64,000 nt of DNA from positions 1 through 64,000 of the forward strand of contig CALUPO010000012.1 in the NCBI GenBank assembly GCA_944322675.1, in the 5' to 3' direction. This stretch comes from Candidatus Gastranaerophilales bacterium. Its GTDB lineage: Bacteria; Cyanobacteriota; Vampirovibrionia; Gastranaerophilales; Gastranaerophilaceae. Position numbers and translations under genes: made by a program. The notes under the pieces were generated by a model. It was not told the DNA's origin, ran no database searches, and worked only from the letters and a program-made list of their open reading frames with translations. Below are positions 25,892-36,394 of this stretch, piece by piece. The stretch's first letter is position 1. Every line of letters starts with the position of its first letter.

Positions 25892-27202
25892 TTAATCCTT
25901 AATAACCATAGTATTTTGTGGCAATTTAACAATGAATGTAGAGCCTTCATTTATTTTACTTTCAACGTATATTTTGCCCTTATGAAGTTCAACAAGTTCT
26001 TTTGTAATTGTTAATCCAAGCCCCGTTGAGCTTTCTTTTTTTGTATAAACGCTATGCAGTTGAACAAATTTTCCAAAAATTTTACCCAAATATTTTGAAT
26101 CTATTCCAATTCCTGTGTCTTTTATTTTTATTACAATAAAATCATCTTCAAATTCTGTTATAATAGATATTTGACCATTATTTGGTGTAAATTTTATTGC
26201 ATTGCTTAACAAATTATAAAGAATTTGCTGCACTTTTTGATAATCAGCTTCAAGCTCTATATCTGGCTTAATATCGCAGTTTAAGGTTATATTTTTCTTT
26301 TGACTTAATGGTTTTATTACATTTATTACTTCATTTATTGACATATTTAAATCAAATTTTGAATAGTTAATATTCATTGCATTTGACTCAATTTTTGAAA
26401 TATCAAGAATTTCATTAATCATTCCAAGCAAATGGACTCCTGAAACGTAAATATCATTTATGTATTCTTTTTGTTTATCGTTTAAATCGCCAATAATTCC
26501 TTCTTTTAAAACTTCTGAAAAGCCTATTATTGAATTTAAAGGCGTTCTTAGTTCATGCGATATATTTGCTAAAAATTCATTTTTTGCTTTATTGGCTTCA
26601 ACAATTTTTTCATTTTGTTCTTCTATTTTTTTGTATGCTTGTGTTTTTTCAGAAATATTATTTTCAAGTATTTTTAATTGCATTTTAAAAACTTGAGATA
26701 ATTCTTTATCCTTTATTTGATAGGACATAATTGATGAGTATGCATCTATAGCGTTTATTTCATCTTCACTAAAATTATTATCTCGTTCAAGCAACAAAAA
26801 ACCAAATGAAGTGCTTTTGATTTTTAAATTAGTTATTAAAAACTTTTTATTTTCAAAATCCTTATCAAAAAATTTAATGTTATTTTTATCTTGAAACAAA
26901 ATATGCTTTATTAACTTATCATTAGCATCAAGTGTATATGTGTTTTGACTATTTATAAGTACATATAATTCGTTATCAAATGGAATATCCTTTTGTAATA
27001 TATCCAATAATATCTTTTTTTTTGTATAGTTTTTAAAATCAACAAGATTTATTTTATCCAAACTTAAATAAAACAAAGCACAACTATCAAATTTAACTAT
27101 TTCATATAAGTTATCAAAATAATCATGTAAATTTGAGTCATTATAATTTAAATTATTTAAAACATCTGATATTTTGTTTAAAGTTTTTCTATAAATCCCC
27201 AT
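25892..27202 (-). CDS. Sensor histidine kinase with GAF-like N-terminal domain
   Basis: A 436-residue kinase without membrane segments, so a cytoplasmic sensor. Residues 1-150 look like a GAF-type sensing domain, followed by a coiled coil (KILENNISEKTQAYKKIEEQ), the H-box FLANISHELRTPLNSIIGFS and the ATPase boxes LSNAIKFTPNNG, IKDTGIGIDSKYLGKIFGKF and STGLGLTITKELVELHKG. The single-domain receiver gene follows immediately. The signal is unknown. Start ATG at MGIYRKTLNK. Confidence 0.93.
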   Translation of the reverse strand: MGIYRKTLNKISDVLNNLNYNDSNLHDYFDNLYEIVKFDSCALFYLSLDKINLVDFKNYTKKKILLDILQKDIPFDNELYVLINSQNTYTLDANDKLIKHILFQDKNNIKFFDKDFENKKFLITNLKIKSTSFGFLLLERDNNFSEDEINAIDAYSSIMSYQIKDKELSQVFKMQLKILENNISEKTQAYKKIEEQNEKIVEANKAKNEFLANISHELRTPLNSIIGFSEVLKEGIIGDLNDKQKEYINDIYVSGVHLLGMINEILDISKIESNAMNINYSKFDLNMSINEVINVIKPLSQKKNITLNCDIKPDIELEADYQKVQQILYNLLSNAIKFTPNNGQISIITEFEDDFIVIKIKDTGIGIDSKYLGKIFGKFVQLHSVYTKKESSTGLGLTITKELVELHKGKIYVESKINEGSTFIVKLPQNTMVIKD

Positions 27203-27323
27203 AATCCAATTATAGTTATATTTATCTTTAAGTCAAGAATTTTTTGTTGTGTTTTATTTTTTATGAGAGGATAATAATGATATAGATAATATGGTAAATT
27301 ATTTTTGACGGATTTGAATAAAA

Positions 27324-28661
27324 ATGTTTAATATAAAAGAATTAATAGAAATAACAGAAGCCAAAAAACTCAATGATTTTAAAATAGATGAAAATAAAAC
27401 ATTTGTTATTTCAACAGATACAAGAACAATAAACGAAAATAATGTTTATTTACCACTTGTTGGAGAAAAGTTTGACGGGCATTCATTCATTGAAAATGCG
27501 ATAAAAATTTCTAATGTTGAAATTTATTTTACAAGTGATAAGAAATATAATTTTAAAAATGCACTAGGGTTGTTGGTTAAAGACACTAAAGAAGCATATT
27601 TAAAGCTTGCAAAATACTATAAGGACAAAATTAACCCAATAACTATTGCCGTAACAGGAAGTTGTGGAAAAACAACAGTTAAGGAAATGTTATATAATGT
27701 TTTATCTCAAAAATATAAAACTCATAAAACAAAACTAAACCACAATAATGAAATTGGTTTTGCACAGACTATTTTTTCATTAAATCCTGATATACAAGTT
27801 TTGATTGTCGAAATGGGAATGCGAGGTTTGAATGAAATTGATTTAATATGTAAATATGCAAATCCAAATTATTCAATAATAACAAATATTTTAACGGCTC
27901 ATATTGGAAGATTGGGAAGTCGAGAAAATATTGCAAAAGCAAAATGTGAAATTACTCATTATATGAAGGAGCCAAAAACTGCAGTTGTTAACAATGACCC
28001 TTTAATTTTAGAAAATATAACTAATAAAAGTATAAATATTTTGACTTTTGATATTAATTCGCCAAATTTAAAAATAATAAAACAAGAAGAATCAAAAAGT
28101 GTATTTGAATATAAAAATAATTTATATAACTTGAATATTGAAGGTGTTTATAACATTCAAAATGCACTTCCAACAATAGAATTGGGATTATTATTAGATT
28201 TAACTCCAACACAAATAGCAAAAGGTCTAAACGAATTTAAGCCAGTTGGAATGAGGTGGAATGTAATAAAGTATAATAATGATAAAATGACAATAATTAA
28301 TGACTGTTATAATGCAAATCCTGATTCAATGAAAGCAGCGATAAAAACATTTTTTGATATATACAAAAATCAAAAAAATATTCTTGTGCTTGGAGATATG
28401 TCAGAATTGGGTGATAATGAAATTAGTTATCATAAAGAATTGGGAGAATATCTAAACAATTTTGAATATTATGCTTTAATTACAGTAGGAAAACTTGCAA
28501 AGAATATAAATATCACTTCAAAAAATAAACATAAAATTCATTTTGATAATATAAATGAGTGTAAAGGTTATATTTTTGATAAAATAAAAGAGGGAAATAT
28601 ATTAATAAAGGCTTCACGAAGCATGGAATTTGAAAAAATAACACAGGGAGTGACAAAATAA
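27324..28661 (+). CDS. murF: UDP-N-acetylmuramoyl-tripeptide--D-alanyl-D-alanine ligase
   Basis: Adds D-Ala-D-Ala to the UDP-muramyl tripeptide, the last cytoplasmic peptide step of peptidoglycan synthesis. The 445-residue protein has the Mur-ligase ATP loop TGSCGKTTVKEML, the NNEIGFAQTIFSL segment typical of MurF, and NDCYNANPDSMKAAI with MRWNVIKYNN in the C-terminal domain. It begins a five-gene plus-strand run; mraY starts at the very next base after its stop. Confidence 0.95.
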   Translation: MFNIKELIEITEAKKLNDFKIDENKTFVISTDTRTINENNVYLPLVGEKFDGHSFIENAIKISNVEIYFTSDKKYNFKNALGLLVKDTKEAYLKLAKYYKDKINPITIAVTGSCGKTTVKEMLYNVLSQKYKTHKTKLNHNNEIGFAQTIFSLNPDIQVLIVEMGMRGLNEIDLICKYANPNYSIITNILTAHIGRLGSRENIAKAKCEITHYMKEPKTAVVNNDPLILENITNKSINILTFDINSPNLKIIKQEESKSVFEYKNNLYNLNIEGVYNIQNALPTIELGLLLDLTPTQIAKGLNEFKPVGMRWNVIKYNNDKMTIINDCYNANPDSMKAAIKTFFDIYKNQKNILVLGDMSELGDNEISYHKELGEYLNNFEYYALITVGKLAKNINITSKNKHKIHFDNINECKGYIFDKIKEGNILIKASRSMEFEKITQGVTK

Positions 28662-29624
28662 ATGATATTAAGTATTATAGCTTGTTTGACTGCAATAGTT
28701 TTATCGCTATTATTTGGTGTCGTATATATAAAGTTTTTAAAAGATAAAATGTATGGTCAATATATACGTGAAGTTGGACCAAAATCACATATGGTGAAAG
28801 AAGGAACACCAACAACTGGTGGCGTTTTTATTGTGTTGGCTTCGCTTGTTACTTCAATAATCGTTTTACTTATGCAGCAAGAATCTACAAGTAGAGCTTT
28901 TATTATTTTAATCGCTTTTGTGTTTTTTGCACTTGCAGGATTTAAAGATGACATAAATAAAATTAAAAATAAAAGTAATGATAAAGGCTTAAAAGCACGA
29001 GATAAGCTGTTTTTGCAATGTGCAATAGCATTGTTACCAACATTATATGTATTTTTAGAAGGGCTAACAACTTTAAATTTTGGTGCTTTTGTATTAAATC
29101 TAGGTTTTATTTATCCTTTATTTTCGTTGTTTTTAATAACAGGTGTTTCAAATGCTGTCAATTTAACTGATGGGTTAGATGGACTTGCTTGTTCTAATTT
29201 GATATTTTCATTTATTGCTTGTTCAATAATATGTTTACTGTCAGGAAATATAGATATTGCTATAATTTCATCATCAATAACAGGAGCCTTGATAGGATTT
29301 TTATACTATAATAAACATAAAGCACAGGTATTTATGGGAGATACAGGTTCACTTGCTTTAGGCGGTGTTTTAGGTACGGTTGCTGTTATGGGTAAATTTG
29401 AATTGTTGCTTGTTTTAATTGGTGCAATATATATGATTGAAACTTTAAGTGTTATAATACAAGTGGCATCATTTAAAATGTTTGGTAGGCGAGTTTTTAA
29501 AATGAGTCCAATTCATCATCATTTTGAATTGTCAGGTTATAGTGAAAATCAAATTGTTATAGCTTCGTCATTAATAACTCTTATTTTAAGCACGATTGCT
29601 ATTATAATTTATATAAAATTTTAA
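28662..29624 (+). CDS. mraY: Phospho-N-acetylmuramoyl-pentapeptide transferase
   Basis: This 320-residue integral membrane enzyme transfers phospho-MurNAc-pentapeptide to undecaprenyl phosphate to make lipid I. About ten hydrophobic segments alternate with the conserved cytoplasmic loops GFKDDINKI, NLTDGLDGLACSN, FMGDTGSLALGG and MSPIHHHFELSG, which carry the catalytic Asp residues and the HHH motif. The ATG directly abuts the murF stop, indicating tight coupling. Confidence 0.97.
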   Translation: MILSIIACLTAIVLSLLFGVVYIKFLKDKMYGQYIREVGPKSHMVKEGTPTTGGVFIVLASLVTSIIVLLMQQESTSRAFIILIAFVFFALAGFKDDINKIKNKSNDKGLKARDKLFLQCAIALLPTLYVFLEGLTTLNFGAFVLNLGFIYPLFSLFLITGVSNAVNLTDGLDGLACSNLIFSFIACSIICLLSGNIDIAIISSSITGALIGFLYYNKHKAQVFMGDTGSLALGGVLGTVAVMGKFELLLVLIGAIYMIETLSVIIQVASFKMFGRRVFKMSPIHHHFELSGYSENQIVIASSLITLILSTIAIIIYIKF

Positions 29625-29649
29625 TATAAAATAAAGATTTAGGGGAAAT

Positions 29650-31002
29650 ATGGTAAATAATAATCAAGAAGAAAAAGTACTTATTTTAGGATTATCAAAA
29701 ACCGGAATTGCTGCAGCGAAGTATCTTGCAAAACATGGTGCAAGTTGTTTTATAACAGAATTAAACGAAAAAAATGAGAATAACAATGAAAATTGTTTAA
29801 CTGATTTAAAAAACGCAGGAATTGAAGTTGAAATAGGAAGACATTCCGATGAATTTATTGAGAATGTAACTTATGCTGTTACATCACCCGGTATTCCCCC
29901 AACATCTGAAATATTTACAAAATTAAAAGAAAAAAATATAAAAGTTATAAGTGAAATTGAGTTAGCTTATAAAAATACCAAAACACCATTTGTTGCAATA
30001 ACAGGAACAAATGGCAAAACAACAACAACAATGCTTGTTTCACATATCTTATCATCAATTTATAAAGCACCTGTTTGCGGGAATATTGGTGTGCCACCAA
30101 TTAGCTTAATTGATAATCAAAATGATTATTTAGTTTGTGAGGTAAGTTCGTTTCAGCTTGAAAATACAAGTGATTTTGCACCTCTTGTTGCTGTTTTTAC
30201 CAATTTTACACCTGACCATATAAATTACCATGGGTCATTGGAAAATTATTTTGATGCAAAAGCAAAGTTATTTAAAAATACAAAATTTGCCGTATTTAAT
30301 TCTCGGGATGAGAAAATAAACGACTTTGCAAAAAATTATAGTGGTGAAAAATTCTACTTTGATGATTATAATTATAAAAATGCTTCATACATAAAAAATA
30401 ACGCAATATATTTTAAACAAAACAATATTGAAGAAAAGATTATTGATATAGATGATATAAACTTAGTTGGACATCATAATTATCAAAATGTTATGTGTTC
30501 TATTATTGTTGCAAAATTACTAAATGTCCCAAATGAAAAAATAAAAGAACAAATAAAAAGTTTTAAAAGTGTTGAGCATCGAATTGAACTTGTACAAAAT
30601 ATAAAAAAGGGAACTCAAAAATTTTATAACGACTCAAAAGCAACAAACCCTGAAGCAACAATGGTGGCGTTAAAGTCATTTTCTGGCAAAAAGGTAACTT
30701 TGCTTGTTGGCGGACGTGATAAAAATACAACTTTGGATGAGTTTTGTATTGATGTAAAAAAATATATAAATAATGTAATCGTTTTTGGTGAAGCAAAAGA
30801 ACGATTTTATAACGAATTAAAAAAAAGCGGGTATAAAAATTTATATATAACAAATAAAATGTATGAAGCTATTGATAAATCAATTGACTTAAATGATGAA
30901 GTTGTGCTGCTGTCACCTGCTTGTGCAAGTTTCGATGAATTTAAAAGTTATGAAGATAGAGGAATAAAATTTAAAGAATATGTCACAAACAAGTTATCCT
31001 AA
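29650..31002 (+). CDS. murD: UDP-N-acetylmuramoylalanine--D-glutamate ligase
   Basis: Adds D-Glu to UDP-MurNAc-L-Ala. The 450-residue protein has an N-terminal Rossmann-like UDP-binding domain (ILGLSKTGIAAAKYLAKHG), ATP loop AITGTNGKTTTTMLVSH, FTNFTPDHINYHGSLENYF and the C-terminal FYNDSKATNPEATMVALKSF motif. AGGGGAAAT precedes the start. Its 3' end overlaps the ftsW start by 23 nt. Confidence 0.96.
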   Translation: MVNNNQEEKVLILGLSKTGIAAAKYLAKHGASCFITELNEKNENNNENCLTDLKNAGIEVEIGRHSDEFIENVTYAVTSPGIPPTSEIFTKLKEKNIKVISEIELAYKNTKTPFVAITGTNGKTTTTMLVSHILSSIYKAPVCGNIGVPPISLIDNQNDYLVCEVSSFQLENTSDFAPLVAVFTNFTPDHINYHGSLENYFDAKAKLFKNTKFAVFNSRDEKINDFAKNYSGEKFYFDDYNYKNASYIKNNAIYFKQNNIEEKIIDIDDINLVGHHNYQNVMCSIIVAKLLNVPNEKIKEQIKSFKSVEHRIELVQNIKKGTQKFYNDSKATNPEATMVALKSFSGKKVTLLVGGRDKNTTLDEFCIDVKKYINNVIVFGEAKERFYNELKKSGYKNLYITNKMYEAIDKSIDLNDEVVLLSPACASFDEFKSYEDRGIKFKEYVTNKLS

Positions 31003-32131
31003 AAGGTTAATAAAGCGGAAAAATTTAGAAGGTGTAGTTATTTCAAAACCTGATACAATATTAAAAACTGTTGTATACTTTCTTGTTGCAATAGGAATAA
31101 TAATGATATTTTCATCATCATCACCAAAGTGTATACAAGAAGGTGTAAACCCTGCATCGTTTGCAATAAAGCAGTTTGTGGCCGCAATAATTGGATTATT
31201 TTTAATGCGATTTTTTACAAATTTTGATTACCGACGTTTGTTTCCACTTGCAATTCCCTTTGCGTGGCTTGTTGTATTTTTGTTATTTCTTGTTAAATTT
31301 ACACCGCTTGGTGTAGAGGTAAATAATGCAAAGCGTTGGATGTCAATAGCTGGGTTTCAGTTTCAACCTTCTGAAATGGCAAAACTTTCAACAATAATGC
31401 TTTTAGCCTGTGCTTTTTATAATAATACAATTCTTTTTGACAATGAAAAAATAATGAAATATTTTTTGCCAATTATATTAATGATTTTATTTATTTTTGC
31501 ACAACCAAATTTAAGTATGGTGATGTTGTTAGTTATAACAAGTATAGCTATGTATATTTGTGCCGGTGGTTCATGGCGTTTTTTGTTCTTTTTTATTGTG
31601 ATGGGTATTATTGTTTTAAAATTAAAGATGAGAAAATATCAGCTTGGACGTCTTAAAATATGGCTAAATCCTGAAACAGACCCTTTAGGAGCAGGATATA
31701 ACATAATACAATCTTTAATAGCCTTTGCGGTTGGCGGATTTACAGGTGTCGGTTATGGCAATTCAAAACAAAAACTTTTTTGGCTGCCTGAGTGTCACAC
31801 GGATTTTATATTTGCTGTTTTTGCAGAAGAATTTGGGTTTATAGGATGTCTTTTTGTTATAGGACTTTTTGCAACCTTTATGCATCGTGGCTTTATTATA
31901 TCGTCAAACTGTAATGATATGTTTGGCAAACTTATTGCATTAGGTATAACAATTTCAATAGGTATGCAAGCCTTTATAAATATGGCTGTTTCAAGTGCTA
32001 TGATTCCTGCAACAGGCGTTCCAATGCCATTTATAAGTTATGGTAATACATCACTTATTGTATCAATGTGCATGGTTGGTATTCTTTTAAATATTTCTAA
32101 AAAACGACTTCGTAGGATAAAAAATTATTAG
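30980..32131 (+). CDS. ftsW: SEDS peptidoglycan glycosyltransferase FtsW
   Basis: A 383-residue polytopic SEDS protein that polymerises lipid II at the division site with a partner penicillin-binding protein. About ten membrane segments are visible, with AKRWMSIAGFQFQPSEMAKL, the LNPETDPLGAGYNIIQSLIA loop and GVPMPFISYGNTSLI, all SEDS signatures. Location within the mur cluster favours FtsW over RodA. The start at 30980 lies inside the end of murD; a later start is possible. murG begins one nucleotide after its stop. Confidence 0.93.
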   Translation: MSQTSYPKRLIKRKNLEGVVISKPDTILKTVVYFLVAIGIIMIFSSSSPKCIQEGVNPASFAIKQFVAAIIGLFLMRFFTNFDYRRLFPLAIPFAWLVVFLLFLVKFTPLGVEVNNAKRWMSIAGFQFQPSEMAKLSTIMLLACAFYNNTILFDNEKIMKYFLPIILMILFIFAQPNLSMVMLLVITSIAMYICAGGSWRFLFFFIVMGIIVLKLKMRKYQLGRLKIWLNPETDPLGAGYNIIQSLIAFAVGGFTGVGYGNSKQKLFWLPECHTDFIFAVFAEEFGFIGCLFVIGLFATFMHRGFIISSNCNDMFGKLIALGITISIGMQAFINMAVSSAMIPATGVPMPFISYGNTSLIVSMCMVGILLNISKKRLRRIKNY

Positions 32132-32132
32132 T

Positions 32133-33236
32133 ATGAAAAATAAAACGAATAAAAAAAAGTATTTTATTACAGGTGGTAAAACAGGCGGACATATTTACCC
32201 TGCTTTATCTATTGCTTTAAAATTATGTGAAAATGAAAATAACAAAGTTTTTTATATCGGGAACAAAAAAAATATGGAGTATGAACTTGTTCAAAAATAT
32301 CCTCAAATTGAATTTTTATCTATTGATTTTGAAGGAATGCCTCGAAAAATAGGCTTTAAACTTTTTTTGTGGGGATTTAAACTTATATTTTCAACATTAA
32401 AAAGTTTATATTTTATTCTAAAATACAAACCAGATGCAATATTTGGAACAGGTGGTTTTATAACATTTCCTGTTTTATTTGCAGGATATATTTTAAATAA
32501 ACCAATTATGATACACGATTGTGACACAATACCCGGGCTTGTTTCCCGTGTTGCAAGCCGGTTTGCAAATAAAGTTTCTTTAAATTTTGAAGAGGCAAAG
32601 AAATATTTAAAGTGTAAAAATATAAAAATAAACGGCAACCCGATTAGAAATGAGTTTTTTATTAAAAACAATATTTATAAAGACTATAATTCAGATTACC
32701 TTAATATACTTGTTATGGGCGGGTCTCAAGGAGCTATAAAGATAAATGAAGTTGCAATTAATGTGTTTCAAAAACTTATAAATGAAGGGTATAACATAAA
32801 TGTTGTTGTACAAACAGGTGTTAAAAATTATGAAAAAGCTTTAAAATTGCTTGAGAACAAAAATAATTCAAAAATTACTTTAAAACCATATTTAAATGAA
32901 ATATGGAATGAATTAAAGAATGCACATTTTGTAATAGCAAGAAGCGGGTCTTTAAGCTTAAGTGAGATATGTGCAACATCAACACCTTCAATTCTTATTC
33001 CTTATCCATTTTCTGCTTCAAATCATCAAGAAAAAAATGCAAGAGAACTTGAAAAAGCAAATTGTTCTATTTGTATTAGTGAACATGATTTATCTTGTGA
33101 TGTTCTTGAAAAAGTTGTTGTTGACTTAATAAATAACCGTCAAAAGCTATTTGAAATGAGTCAAAATACCTGTAAATTTTCAAAACCGGATGCGTTAAAT
33201 AATATTGTTAATGATTTTATTGAACTTGGTTTTTAA
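32133..33236 (+). CDS. murG: UDP-N-acetylglucosamine--undecaprenyl-PP-MurNAc-pentapeptide transferase
   Basis: This peripheral membrane GT-B transferase makes lipid II from lipid I. The 367-residue protein begins with the glycine-rich lipid-diphosphate loop ITGGKTGGHIYPALS, then has FGTGGFITFPVLFAG, LVMGGSQGAIKIN and the UDP-GlcNAc site ARSGSLSLSEICATSTPSIL with PYPFSASNHQEKNA. One base separates it from ftsW. The usual next genes (murC, murB, ftsQ) are absent; a helicase gene follows instead. Confidence 0.96.
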   Translation: MKNKTNKKKYFITGGKTGGHIYPALSIALKLCENENNKVFYIGNKKNMEYELVQKYPQIEFLSIDFEGMPRKIGFKLFLWGFKLIFSTLKSLYFILKYKPDAIFGTGGFITFPVLFAGYILNKPIMIHDCDTIPGLVSRVASRFANKVSLNFEEAKKYLKCKNIKINGNPIRNEFFIKNNIYKDYNSDYLNILVMGGSQGAIKINEVAINVFQKLINEGYNINVVVQTGVKNYEKALKLLENKNNSKITLKPYLNEIWNELKNAHFVIARSGSLSLSEICATSTPSILIPYPFSASNHQEKNARELEKANCSICISEHDLSCDVLEKVVVDLINNRQKLFEMSQNTCKFSKPDALNNIVNDFIELGF

Positions 33237-33286
33237 AATTGGTATAATTTTATACAAAATAAATTATTTTTTTGTTGAATATATAA

Positions 33287-36200
33287 ATGAGTTCAGGTAA
33301 TAAATATATGAATAATAATACAATAGTGCAAACAAAAAAAACACCTAATAAAAAGCAAGAAGAATGTATAAGATCTTTTAACGGGAAAATCATGGTTCTT
33401 GCAGGGCCAGGTACGGGAAAAACTTTTACATTAATAAATAGAATAAAAAATATGCTTAATAATAATATAGAACCTCATTCTATATTATGCCTAACTTTTT
33501 CGGATGCCGCAGCCGGTGAAATGCGTCAAAGGCTTATTAAAGAGTTAGGTATAATTGCAACAAAAGTAGATATATATACTTATCATTCATTTTGTAACTT
33601 AATTATTAAATCATATCCTGCTCAATTTGAACTTAATGAAAATGTAAAACTAATAAATAAAACAGTTTCATTGGAATTTATGAAAAAAACAATAGACAAA
33701 GTTTTGCCAAAAGATTTTGTTTCTCAAAGGAGTGATAAATATTTTTATGCTAAGGATTTTATTTCACATATTTCAAAATTAAAATCACTTCGTATTTCAA
33801 AAGAAGAATATTTAAAATATATTGATATAAATCCAAATTTTAGACCAAAAATAAATGAAATAAAAAATGAAATATTTGAAAGAGAAAAAGTCGGAAACTT
33901 TAAAAATGTAACGTTGGAAAAAAAGATTCAAAAAATAGAAAAAGATATCGCAAAAGCTATTGAACTATGGGATATATATGAAGTTTATTCAAAAAAGATG
34001 TTTGACAATAATTATATAGATTTTCAAGATATGATAAATTTTGTTATTGACAAATTTGAGTCAGATAATATTTTTTTAGAAGAAATAGCTAATAAATATA
34101 AATATTTAATGGTTGATGAATATCAAGATACTAATTCACTTCAAAATAAGATTATATTTTGTCTTTTGGAAGGAATGAAAGATAAAAATATAATGGTTGT
34201 TGGAGATGATGATCAAATAATTTATGGTTTTCAGGGTGCAAAGTCGGATAATGTAGAAAATTTTCTAAAAAAATATCCCGATGCAAAAGTTATATGTTTA
34301 GATGAAAATAATCGTTCTACACAAAGTGTTCTTGATTTGAGTTATCTTGTTATAAGTCAGGATCCTAACCGGCTTGAAAATAACAAAAATTTTAATAGTT
34401 ATAATATTTCAAAAAAACTAACAGCAAAAAATAATAAAGTTATTGAAAAAGAAAGAAAGATAAAATTATACCAGTTTGGTGAAACCATGCAAGAATATAA
34501 CTATATTGTCGAAAATATAGAAAAACTTGTAAATTCTTGTAATTTAACTTTTGATGAAAATAATGAAAAAGATTTATCAAAAATTGCAATTATTTCAAAA
34601 AAAAGAGCAGATTTGTCATTATTTGCCGAGTTATTGAAAAATAAAAATATCCCCTATCAAATTGATGAAGGAAAAAGTATTTTTACTATTCGTTCATCTA
34701 TATTAATTTATTTTTATATAAAATCACTTGTAAACCGTCTTTTAAATTCGGATAAATTATTCGGTCTTTTATTGTCACCGCCTTTTTGTCTTAATAATAA
34801 CGATTACAATAGACTTTTAATTGAAAATAGGATAAATAATAAAGATTTCATTACTAATATGGAAAATTTGTTAAATAAAGGTGAGAAATTTGTTGAAGAA
34901 AACAAGATAAAAGAATTTTTAAATACTTATAATTATCTAAAAGACTTTGAATCCAAAAATAATCTTCATGAAACAATTATTGAAGTAATTAATAGAACTG
35001 GCATTTTAAAATGTTACTTTGAATCAAACAAAAATAAAATGGAAAATATTTTAGGAATTAAAAAGATTATTGATGAAGCAAAAGAATTAACAGATTTAAA
35101 TCCGCTTGCAAGTATGAGTGATTTTGTAAAATATTTTGATGATGCATTGGAAAATGAAATTGATATTACTGTTGATAAAAATAATATGGTACAAAATGCT
35201 GTTCAATTAATAACATACCACGGTTCAAAAGGTCGGGAATTTGATTATGTTTATTTACCTAATTTAGTTGCATCATCCTGGGAGGATTTTCGTAGAAATG
35301 GTGATTATAAGTTTATAACGGATGATGCTTTGTCACAAAATGAGGAATTAGAAAAAAAAGATTCGGAATTACTAAAACTTCTTTTTGTTGGAATAACCCG
35401 TGCAAAATATGATTTAACATTATCATTTGCAAATAATAATAATGAAAAACCTCAGGAACTTACTAAATATTTAAATTCCACATTGAATAATTTTAATTAT
35501 GAATTTTATCAAATTGACTATAATCGTGATTTATTTGAAGATGAATATTATAAATTTTTATCAAAAGATATTTATGACAATCAAAAAGCCTTTGAACAAG
35601 AAATAAAACAAAGGGTTAATAACATTATTTTGAGTCCTACAAGGTTAAATGATTATATAAAATGTCAAAAAAAATTCTTCTATTTAAAAGTTTTAAACAT
35701 TGATATTCAAAATTCAAATTGGGATAGTGCAAATTATGGCACAGCTATTCATAATGTTCTTGAAAAATCTGCTAATTTTGCTATAAAAAATAATTATTAT
35801 CCAAAACTAGAAGATATGTTAAATCATTTTAAAAACAATATTCATAATAGTATTTTTACAACTGATGAAAAAAAAGAAATGTTCTTAAAAAGGGGAATTG
35901 ATGCTTTAACTAATTATTATGGTAGGTTTATTGAAACACCAATAAAATCAATAGCGTATATTGAATATAGTTTTAATGATATTTGTGTTGAGGACAATTT
36001 TATATCAGGTAAAATTGATAGAATTGAGAAAAATAAAGATGGAACATACGAATTATATGATTACAAAACAGGAACACCGGTAAGCTCTAAAAAAGTTGAA
36101 ATTGGAGAAATACATGAAGACTATTTTAACCAACTTTGTTTTTATAAGTATGCGTTTGAAAAACTAACAAATAAAAAGGTGTCTAAAGTTGGTTTAATAT

Positions 36201-36385
36201 ATGTTGAAAATCATAGCAAAACTATATATAAAGAACTTACAAATGATGATATGAAATATATTGAAAATTTAATTATAAAAACTTATGAAAATATAAAAAA
36301 ATTAAATTTTAAGGAAAACTCAAAGTCAAAAGATAACTGCAAATATTGTCCTTATAAGCAACTTTGCAATCTTGAGATAATATAA
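33287..36385 (+). CDS. UvrD-family helicase fused to PD-(D/E)XK nuclease (AddA/RecB-like)
   Basis: A 1032-residue superfamily 1A DNA helicase with a C-terminal nuclease. Helicase motifs: AGPGTGKTFTLINRI (Walker A), LMVDEYQDTNSLQ (motif II), DDDQIIYGFQGA, TYHGSKGREFDYVYL and FVGITRAKYDLTLS. The nuclease domain after residue 780 has a first Cys in YIKCQKKFFYLK, GKIDRIE, YDYKTG and a terminal CKYCPYKQLC, the four cysteines expected for an AddB/Cas4-type iron-sulfur staple. A role in double-strand-break repair or foreign DNA processing is likely. It starts 50 nt after murG without a strong ribosome-binding site; ATG 33308 is an alternative. Confidence 0.92.
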   Translation: MSSGNKYMNNNTIVQTKKTPNKKQEECIRSFNGKIMVLAGPGTGKTFTLINRIKNMLNNNIEPHSILCLTFSDAAAGEMRQRLIKELGIIATKVDIYTYHSFCNLIIKSYPAQFELNENVKLINKTVSLEFMKKTIDKVLPKDFVSQRSDKYFYAKDFISHISKLKSLRISKEEYLKYIDINPNFRPKINEIKNEIFEREKVGNFKNVTLEKKIQKIEKDIAKAIELWDIYEVYSKKMFDNNYIDFQDMINFVIDKFESDNIFLEEIANKYKYLMVDEYQDTNSLQNKIIFCLLEGMKDKNIMVVGDDDQIIYGFQGAKSDNVENFLKKYPDAKVICLDENNRSTQSVLDLSYLVISQDPNRLENNKNFNSYNISKKLTAKNNKVIEKERKIKLYQFGETMQEYNYIVENIEKLVNSCNLTFDENNEKDLSKIAIISKKRADLSLFAELLKNKNIPYQIDEGKSIFTIRSSILIYFYIKSLVNRLLNSDKLFGLLLSPPFCLNNNDYNRLLIENRINNKDFITNMENLLNKGEKFVEENKIKEFLNTYNYLKDFESKNNLHETIIEVINRTGILKCYFESNKNKMENILGIKKIIDEAKELTDLNPLASMSDFVKYFDDALENEIDITVDKNNMVQNAVQLITYHGSKGREFDYVYLPNLVASSWEDFRRNGDYKFITDDALSQNEELEKKDSELLKLLFVGITRAKYDLTLSFANNNNEKPQELTKYLNSTLNNFNYEFYQIDYNRDLFEDEYYKFLSKDIYDNQKAFEQEIKQRVNNIILSPTRLNDYIKCQKKFFYLKVLNIDIQNSNWDSANYGTAIHNVLEKSANFAIKNNYYPKLEDMLNHFKNNIHNSIFTTDEKKEMFLKRGIDALTNYYGRFIETPIKSIAYIEYSFNDICVEDNFISGKIDRIEKNKDGTYELYDYKTGTPVSSKKVEIGEIHEDYFNQLCFYKYAFEKLTNKKVSKVGLIYVENHSKTIYKELTNDDMKYIENLIIKTYENIKKLNFKENSKSKDNCKYCPYKQLCNLEII

Positions 36386-36394
36386 TATATTTTG

